Assembly (NCBI GenBank): GCA_900539375.1
Contig: UQBY01000027.1
Coordinates: 1 to 29,965 of the forward strand
DNA from: an uncultured Clostridium sp.
GTDB taxonomy: Bacteria > Bacillota > Clostridia > Clostridiales > Clostridiaceae
DNA: 29,965 bases
Reading direction: 5' to 3'
In this document: positions 24,804 through 29,965 of the stretch, one piece after another
How the letters are laid out: each line of letters begins with the position of its first letter
Position numbering within the stretch: position 1 is the first letter of the stretch
Position numbers and translations under genes: made by a program
Notes under the pieces: generated by a model
Databases searched by the model: none
What the model was told of the DNA's origin: nothing
What the model saw: only the letters and a program-made list of their open reading frames with translations

Positions 24804-25571
24804 ATGTATAAGGTAGATTTAAATTGTGATTTAGGAGAAAGCTTTGGAAATTATAAAATAGGTTGTGATAGTGAAGTAATAAAATATATTTCATCTTGTA
24901 ATATTGCCTGTGGATTTCATGCTTCTGACCCTATAGTTATGAGTGATACTGTAAAATATGCAAAAGAAAATAAGGTTTTATGTGGTGCACATCCAGGTTT
25001 TAATGATATGCAAGGTTTTGGAAGAAGGGAAATGAATCTTTCATATAAAGAAATAAAATCAATAATACAATATCAAATAGGTGCATTATATGGATTTTTA
25101 AAATCTAATAATATGAAGCTTCAACATGTTAAACCTCATGGGGCTTTATATAATATGGCAAGTAAAGATTACAATATGGCAAAGGCTATATGTGAGGGAA
25201 TATATGAATTTGATAAAGATATTATTTTGCTTGGTTTAAGTGGAAGTGAGCTTATTAAAGCAGCTAAGGATATTAATTTAAAAACAGCAAATGAAGTTTT
25301 TGCAGATAGGGCTTATAATGATGATGGAAGTTTAGTTTCTAGAAAAAAAGAAGGTGCAGTAATAACTGATGAAAATTTAGCAATAAAAAGAGTTGTTAAA
25401 ATGATAAAAGAAAATAAAGTTACAAGTATTAATGGAAAAGAAATAGAAATTATTCCACAATCAATATGTGTACATGGAGACAATTTAAAGGCTTTAGAAT
25501 TTGTAAAAAAAATAAGAGAAACCTTAGAAAAGGAAGGAATTTTAATAGAGCCTCTTTCAAATATAGTATAA
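24804..25571 (+). CDS. pxpA: 5-oxoprolinase subunit PxpA
   Basis: A 255-residue protein of the LamB/YcsF family, the usual length. The start VDLNCDLGESFGNYKIG and CNIACGFHASDP are diagnostic, with GAHPGFNDMQGFGRREM, HVKPHGALYN, EVFADRAYNDDG and CVHGDN supplying metal- and substrate-binding His and Asp residues of the polysaccharide-deacetylase-like fold. With PxpB and PxpC it hydrolyses 5-oxoproline to glutamate using ATP. AGGAGAAA upstream; 17 bp after the DUF1445 gene. Confidence 0.93.
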   Translation: MYKVDLNCDLGESFGNYKIGCDSEVIKYISSCNIACGFHASDPIVMSDTVKYAKENKVLCGAHPGFNDMQGFGRREMNLSYKEIKSIIQYQIGALYGFLKSNNMKLQHVKPHGALYNMASKDYNMAKAICEGIYEFDKDIILLGLSGSELIKAAKDINLKTANEVFADRAYNDDGSLVSRKKEGAVITDENLAIKRVVKMIKENKVTSINGKEIEIIPQSICVHGDNLKALEFVKKIRETLEKEGILIEPLSNIV

Positions 25572-25586
25572 AAGTGTGGTGGTAGT

Positions 25587-26282
25587 ATGGAAGGAATAAA
25601 GATAATTCAAAGTAGTGAAAATTCTTTACTAATTCAATTTGAAAATAAAATTGATGAAACTATTAACAGGAAAATAAGAATTTTATGCGACTACTTTGAA
25701 AATCATAAAATTAAGGGAATTACAGAATATATCCCATATTATACTGCCATATCTATAATTTATAATCCCTTTGAATTTAAATTACATGAAGGTTTTCCTT
25801 TATTAAAAAATGAAATAGAAAATATTATTAATAGTTTAGATTTTTCAAAGGAGTATAAAGAAAATATAGTAGAAATTCCAGTATGTTATGGAGAAGACTT
25901 TGGACCTGATATAAAATATGTAGCAAAGTATAATAATATATCTATTGAGGAGGTAAAAAGTATTCATACCTCAGGAAAATATTTAGTGTATATGCTAGGT
26001 TTTGCACCAGGTTTTCCTTATTTAGGGGGAATGAATAAAAAAATAGCAACTCCAAGAAAGGAAACTCCAAGATTAAAAATTCCAGAAGGTTCTGTAGGAA
26101 TTGCAGGAATGCAAACAGGAGTATATCCAATAGAAACTCCTGGTGGTTGGCAAATTATAGGTAGAACTCCACTTAAATTATTTAATCTAGAAAGCCCTAA
26201 AAAATCCCTTCTTAAATGTGGTGATATAGTAAAGTTTAAAGAAATTTCTATAAAGGAATATAATAGTTTAAAGGAGACATAA
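25587..26282 (+). CDS. pxpB: 5-oxoprolinase subunit PxpB (KipI family)
   Basis: A 231-residue KipI-family protein of normal length. An N-terminal domain (1-90) is followed by the core VYMLGFAPGFPYLGGM, ATPRKETPRLKIPEGSVG and AGMQTGVYPIETPGGWQIIG. In Bacillus this protein also inhibits the sporulation kinase KinA, but the conserved role is in ATP-dependent 5-oxoproline hydrolysis with PxpA and PxpC. It precedes the pxpC start by 2 bp. Confidence 0.93.
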   Translation: MEGIKIIQSSENSLLIQFENKIDETINRKIRILCDYFENHKIKGITEYIPYYTAISIIYNPFEFKLHEGFPLLKNEIENIINSLDFSKEYKENIVEIPVCYGEDFGPDIKYVAKYNNISIEEVKSIHTSGKYLVYMLGFAPGFPYLGGMNKKIATPRKETPRLKIPEGSVGIAGMQTGVYPIETPGGWQIIGRTPLKLFNLESPKKSLLKCGDIVKFKEISIKEYNSLKET

Positions 26283-26284
26283 AT

Positions 26285-27280
26285 ATGAGTATAACAGTAG
26301 TTAAGCCAGGTCTTTTAACTACTATTCAAGATGAGGGAAGAAAGGGCTATGAAAAGTTTGGAATAGTTGTAAGTGGAGCTATGGATATATTTAGCTTAAA
26401 TTTAGCTAATATATTAGTTGGAAATGATATAAATGAAGCTTGCATTGAAGCTACAGTTTTAGGGCCAGAGTTAAAAATAAGTGAAAATACATTAATAGCA
26501 ATTACTGGAGGAGACCTTTTACCTACTATTAATGGAGTTAGTGTTGAAAATAATAAACCTATTTTTATAAAGTCAGAGAGTATATTGTCTTTTAAAGGAC
26601 TAGCAAAAGGTTGTAGAGCTTATATAGCCTTTGCAGGAGGATTTTTAATACCTAAAGTTTTAGAAAGTAAAAGTACCTATATAAGAGGAAAAATAGGAGG
26701 AATTAATGGTAGAGTTTTAATTAAAGGAGATATAATTAAAATAGATAAAAAAACTAACCTTTCAGAAAAAATAATAAACTCCTTATTAAAATATAAAGAA
26801 AAAAGTGGATTTATTGAGGCTATGTGGTTTGTAAAAAATCCATTTAATTATATAACTAAAAATCAAGTAATAAGAGTATTTGAAGATATGCAATATAACC
26901 TTGCAGATGAAAAAAGCTTAAATAACTTTTTTAATAGTAGTTATACAGTAACTTCAAAATCAGATAGAATGGGATATAGGTTAGAGGGAAGCAAGATTAA
27001 ATTTAAGGAAAAAATAGAGATGATATCAGGGGAGGTTTCCTTAGGAACAATTCAAGTTCCACCAGATGGAAATCCAATTATTTTATTAGCTGATAGGCAA
27101 ACAGCAGGAGGGTATCCAAAGTTTGCTCATGTAATAAAGGCTGATATTCCTTTACTTGCACAACTTCCACCAAATAGTACTATAAAATTTAAAAAAGTAT
27201 CTATATATGAAGGAGAAAACCTTTATTATAATAACTATAAATATTTAAATGAAATAAAAAACAGGATAAATCTTTTATAA
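26285..27280 (+). CDS. pxpC: 5-oxoprolinase subunit PxpC (KipA family)
   Basis: A 331-residue KipA/biotin-dependent carboxyltransferase-like protein, typical length. Motifs are GLLTTIQDEGRKGYEKFG, SGAMDIFSLNLANILVGN, TSKSDRMGYRLEG, and the C-terminal SLGTIQVPPDGNPIILLADR followed by AGGYPKFAHV. It forms a complex with PxpB and is the last gene of the operon. A ribosome site AAGGAG lies nine bases upstream. Confidence 0.93.
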   Translation: MSITVVKPGLLTTIQDEGRKGYEKFGIVVSGAMDIFSLNLANILVGNDINEACIEATVLGPELKISENTLIAITGGDLLPTINGVSVENNKPIFIKSESILSFKGLAKGCRAYIAFAGGFLIPKVLESKSTYIRGKIGGINGRVLIKGDIIKIDKKTNLSEKIINSLLKYKEKSGFIEAMWFVKNPFNYITKNQVIRVFEDMQYNLADEKSLNNFFNSSYTVTSKSDRMGYRLEGSKIKFKEKIEMISGEVSLGTIQVPPDGNPIILLADRQTAGGYPKFAHVIKADIPLLAQLPPNSTIKFKKVSIYEGENLYYNNYKYLNEIKNRINLL

Positions 27281-27332
27281 AAAAAGATAATTAATGAAAA
27301 AAGTAAATTATCTTAAAAACATTTGAAAATAT

Positions 27333-27360
27333 TAGACAAATTTTATAAAAGTGCTATAAT
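27333..27360 (+). promoter_or_regulatory. promoter of symporter gene
   Basis: TAGACA at 27333-27338, a 16-bp spacer and TATAAT at 27355-27360. The leader is about 95 bases and holds a terminator hairpin. Confidence 0.65.
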
Positions 27361-27379
27361 ATAAGAAAAAGGAAAATAA

Positions 27380-27438
27380 GTCATAATTATGGAACAAAGA
27401 AGTTCGTTCAATTGTTCTATAATTATGGCTTTTTTTTA
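27380..27438 (+). terminator. leader terminator (attenuator) before symporter
   Basis: A left arm, GTCATAATTATGGAACAA, pairs with TTGTTCTATAATTATGGC around an AAGTTCG-containing loop and is followed by TTTTTTTT. It lies between the promoter and the ribosome site, so it should reduce expression unless an anti-terminating event occurs. No known riboswitch aptamer fits in the short leader. Confidence 0.7.
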
Positions 27439-27463
27439 TTAATAAACTTAAGGGGGAATAGAT

Positions 27464-28900
27464 ATGGCTACATTTACAGAAATACTATCAAAAATTGATG
27501 ATTTTGTTTGGGGTCCAGTAATGTTAATACTTTTAGTTGGTACAGGTATTTTCTTAACTATTAGAATAGGATTTTTAACATGGCGTAATTTAGGATATGC
27601 CTTAAAGAGTGTATTAAGTAAAGAAGCTAGAACTAAAAATAGAGGTACTGGTGATATATCACCTTTCTCAGCTTTAATGACAGCCCTTGCTGCAACAATA
27701 GGTACAGGAAATATAGTAGGAGTTGCAACAGCCATGTCTCTTGGAGGTCCTGGAGCACTTGTTTGGATGTGGATTTCAGCAGCTTTTGGGTTAACTACTA
27801 AATTTTCAGAATGTATGCTTGCAATTAAATATAGAGAGACAAATGAAGATGGAGAAATGTCTGGTGGACCAATGTACACTATGAAGCATGCCTTTAAAAG
27901 TAAGAAATTAGGAGTAACTTTAGGTTTTTTATTTGCTTTATTTACAGTACTTGCTTCCTTTGGTATTGGTAATTTAACTCAAGCTAATTCAATTTCAAGT
28001 GCATTAAATGAAACATATAAAATTCCTTTATGGATAACAGGTATAGTTATAACAGTTCTTGCATTATTAATTATTGTTGGTGGAATTAAGAGTATTTCAA
28101 AAGTATCTCAAGTAGTTGTTCCAACAATGGCAATATTATATGTTATTTGTGGATTAATAGTTATTTTTGGTAATATAACAGCCTTACCAAGTGGGTTAGT
28201 TAAAATATTTAAAATGGCATTTAGTATGAAGTCAGTAGCAGGTGGTGTTGGAGGAACTATAGTTGTTAGTATGACTCAAGCCCTTAGATGGGGAGTTGCA
28301 AGAGGAGTCTTCTCAAATGAAGCAGGTCTTGGTTCTGCAGCAATAACAGCAGCAGCAGCTACTACAGATAATCCTGTAAGACAAGGTTATATTAACATGA
28401 CAGGAACTTTCTTTGATACAATTGTTGTATGTACAATAACAGGACTTGCAATAGCATCTTCTGGAGTTTTAGGTTCTGTTGACAAAGCTGGTGAAATTAT
28501 AACAGGTTCAGCATTAACAATAAAAGCATTCTCAACAGTTTTAGGAAATTTAGGTGGAACAGTTGTAAGTATAGGAATAACTTTATTTGCCTTTTCAACT
28601 ATTATAGGTTGGGAATATCATGGTGAAAAAGCATTTGAATATATATTTAAAAAGCCAAAATACAATATTATTTATCGTGTTGTTTTTTCATTAATTGCTT
28701 ATATTGGTGCAACAACAACTTTAGAAGTTGTTTGGAGTTTCTCAGATGTAATGAATGGACTTATGGCTATACCAAATTTAATTAGTTTATTAGCCTTAAG
28801 TGGAGTTATAGCTAAGGATGTTAAAGAATTCCAAAAGATTATAGAAAAAGAAAAGGCAGAGAAAAAAGAAGAAAAATCTTTAAAAAATGAAATTGCATAG
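27464..28900 (+). CDS. sodium:alanine symporter (AGCS family)
   Basis: A 478-residue integral membrane protein with about ten to eleven hydrophobic helices, the usual size for the alanine/glycine:cation symporter family. Diagnostic motifs are FSALMTALAATIGTGNIVGV (about 66-85), GGPGALVWMWISAAFG, KFSECMLAIKYRE, and RGVFSNEAGLGSAAITAAAA. It imports alanine with Na+; at least one archaeal relative accepts both L- and D-alanine. It lies just after the D-glutamate/5-oxoproline operon with its own promoter, and may feed the aminotransferase. The C-terminal tail is Lys/Glu-rich. A strong terminator follows. Confidence 0.93.
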   Translation: MATFTEILSKIDDFVWGPVMLILLVGTGIFLTIRIGFLTWRNLGYALKSVLSKEARTKNRGTGDISPFSALMTALAATIGTGNIVGVATAMSLGGPGALVWMWISAAFGLTTKFSECMLAIKYRETNEDGEMSGGPMYTMKHAFKSKKLGVTLGFLFALFTVLASFGIGNLTQANSISSALNETYKIPLWITGIVITVLALLIIVGGIKSISKVSQVVVPTMAILYVICGLIVIFGNITALPSGLVKIFKMAFSMKSVAGGVGGTIVVSMTQALRWGVARGVFSNEAGLGSAAITAAAATTDNPVRQGYINMTGTFFDTIVVCTITGLAIASSGVLGSVDKAGEIITGSALTIKAFSTVLGNLGGTVVSIGITLFAFSTIIGWEYHGEKAFEYIFKKPKYNIIYRVVFSLIAYIGATTTLEVVWSFSDVMNGLMAIPNLISLLALSGVIAKDVKEFQKIIEKEKAEKKEEKSLKNEIA

Positions 28901-28925
28901 TATATTTAACAATATCTTAATTTTA

Positions 28926-29001
28926 AAATATTAGGTTTCTTATTTTATTAACATAGTATTTACTAAACTATGAGATAATATAAGAAGCCTAATATTTTTT
29001 T
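28926..29001 (+). terminator. rho-independent terminator
   Basis: AATATTAGGTTTCTTATTTTAT pairs with ATAATATAAGAAGCCTAATATT (few mismatches), with an inner CATAGT/ACTATG pairing and a T tract. It ends the symporter transcript. Confidence 0.8.
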
Positions 29002-29071
29002 ATAAAACAAAAGTATAAAACAATATTATTTAAATATGTTAAATATAGTAAAATAATATTGAGGTGATATT

Positions 29072-29590
29072 ATGAATAAGGTATTAATATTAAATATGGA
29101 ACATTTAAAATTAGAAGGAGATATTTTAGATGTAACTTCAGAAAATGCTGGCGTAATTTATAGCTTATCAAAGGAAGTAGAAGAAGAACTTTCTGTAGAT
29201 TATGTAGAAGAAGAAAGTGAACTTGAAAAGAAAAAATATGATGTATGCACCTTTTTCTTTAATTTAAACAATGTAAATGGAGGGTTAAAAAAAGAAAGCT
29301 TAATTAAGAAGGTAACGGAATCTTTAAAGGATAATGGAAGTATATATCTTTGGGATATGAATAAAACTAGGGGAGAGGTTGTAGATTACAAAATAAAAGT
29401 TATATTACCTAATAATAAGATAAAGGAAGGAGTTATTAAAAATTTAAATCCTCTTATAAGCTGTAATTTTGAAGAAATTAAAAAAATTCTCTCAAAATAT
29501 TATATAATAAAAGAGGAAAAGCAATGGGAAGATGTATTTTTCCTAAATGGAGTAAAGAAAAAACACATAAAAAGTGAGGATATTATTTAA
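29072..29590 (+). CDS. methyltransferase-like protein
   Basis: A 172-residue protein behind TTGAGGTGAT. Order of elements resembles a small class I SAM-dependent methyltransferase: LEGDILDVTSENAGVIYSLS (weak motif I), YDVCTFFFNLNNV (motif II-like) and LKDNGSIYLWDMNKT (post-II loop). The glycine-rich SAM loop is poorly kept, so activity is uncertain. It overlaps the next gene's start by one base and is presumably translated with it. Confidence 0.55.
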   Translation: MNKVLILNMEHLKLEGDILDVTSENAGVIYSLSKEVEEELSVDYVEEESELEKKKYDVCTFFFNLNNVNGGLKKESLIKKVTESLKDNGSIYLWDMNKTRGEVVDYKIKVILPNNKIKEGVIKNLNPLISCNFEEIKKILSKYYIIKEEKQWEDVFFLNGVKKKHIKSEDII

Positions 29591-29868
29591 TGAAAATTTT
29601 ACTTACTGCAATTAATTCAAAATTTATTCATAGTAATTTAGCTGTGAGATATTTAAAGGCATTTACAAAGGACCTTCCTTATGAAGGTAAAATAAGAGAA
29701 TTCTCTATAAATGATAGAGAAGAAAGGATTTTAAAAGAAATAATTGAAGAGAAAGCAGATGTAGTTGCTTTCTCAACTTACATATGGAATGTAGAGCTTA
29801 TTTCTCATGTTGCAAATTTAATAAAAATAGTAAGCCCAAAAACTGAAATATTATATGGAGGTAACTAA
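29590..29868 (+). pseudogene. B12-binding radical SAM protein, truncated
   Basis: The 92-residue frame begins MKILLTAINSKFIHSNLAVRY and ADVVAFSTYIWNVELI, the N-terminus of cobalamin-binding radical SAM proteins (usually 500 residues or more). It reaches the ILYGG that normally continues into the P-E segment, then reads N and a TAA at 29866. Everything after is non-coding and A+T-rich with palindromes. The gene is therefore probably cut by an inserted element whose edge lies at about 29864. The rest of the gene should lie beyond the window. Confidence 0.75.
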
Positions 29869-29875
29869 CAGTTAC

Positions 29876-29965
29876 AAATAAATTATAAAAAGTTATAAAT
29901 TGATGTTGACTTTTATAATTTAGAAAATTGTTGACAGCCTCCCATATTCGTAAAGAGTATGGAGT
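29876..29965. other. possible end of an inserted mobile element
   Basis: AAATTATAAAAAGT (about 29880) pairs with ACTTTTATAATTT (about 29908), and CTCCCATA near 29939 pairs imperfectly with TATGGAG at 29958. The last string also repeats TATGGAG of the broken gene. TTGACA at about 29932 could be a -35. The sequence is unlike the coding DNA before it. An ICE, transposon or IS end is inferred. Confidence 0.4.

Noticed and set aside
27281..27316. AAGATAATT/AATTATCTT stem after pxpC as a terminator
   Set aside because: No T tract follows the stem; it may pair but is not a convincing terminator.
27448..27879. 143-residue leftward frame opposite the symporter start
   Set aside because: The plus strand carries unmistakable symporter motifs, so this is a shadow.

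Overview
The window is very A+T-rich, with strong AGGAGG-type ribosome sites and TTGAAA/TATAAT promoters. This points to a low-GC Firmicute, most likely a Clostridium (C. perfringens-like). The species is an inference from style and gene content. Almost all intact genes read rightward.

Layout. (1) 1-112: possible 3' part of a structured RNA, then a zinc-ribbon membrane protein (118-1722), a tiny membrane protein and a terminator. (2) 2054-3022: a small regulatory locus with a short RHH-like ORF, a convergent XRE repressor, direct-repeat operators over a promoter, and a frameshifted small membrane protein. (3) 3163-13303: a textbook promoter followed by a tightly packed run of about thirteen rightward genes. 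They encode a CxxC mini-protein, an unknown protein, a zinc-ribbon dynamin-like GTPase, an LpxD-type acyltransferase homologue, two paralogous helical proteins, a membrane-anchored coiled coil, a 43-residue ORF, a radical SAM/SPASM protein, a YkgJ-type Cys-cluster protein, two glycine-zipper proteins and a frameshifted tandem Cys-repeat protein. I cannot match this set to a named system; it is the best candidate here for something undescribed. (4) 13348-18520: a zone of decay, with an IS element whose transposase has one nonsense codon, a second radical SAM copy that lost its 5' end and its Fe-S motif, nested IS3/IS4 remnants, one intact unknown two-TM protein, and another decayed transposase. 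(5) 18563-21796: two accessory modules, a three-gene HEPN module and a two-gene module of an OLD-like ATPase plus a possible PD-(D/E)XK partner. Both look like toxin-antitoxin or phage-defence units.

(6) 21885-27280: a metabolic operon behind a promoter and leader terminator, encoding a D-amino-acid aminotransferase, two proteins that together match the two halves of animal D-glutamate cyclase (DUF4392 and DUF1445), and 5-oxoprolinase PxpA, PxpB and PxpC. The inferred route is D-alanine/2-oxoglutarate to D-glutamate to 5-oxoproline to glutamate. A Na+/alanine symporter gene (27464-28900) with its own promoter and leader terminator follows and could supply alanine. (7) 29072-end: a methyltransferase-like protein and a B12-binding radical SAM protein that stops abruptly after 92 residues in non-coding, palindrome-containing sequence, which suggests the edge of an inserted element.

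No tRNA, rRNA or CRISPR array was seen. All functions are read from motifs and context; no searches were run.
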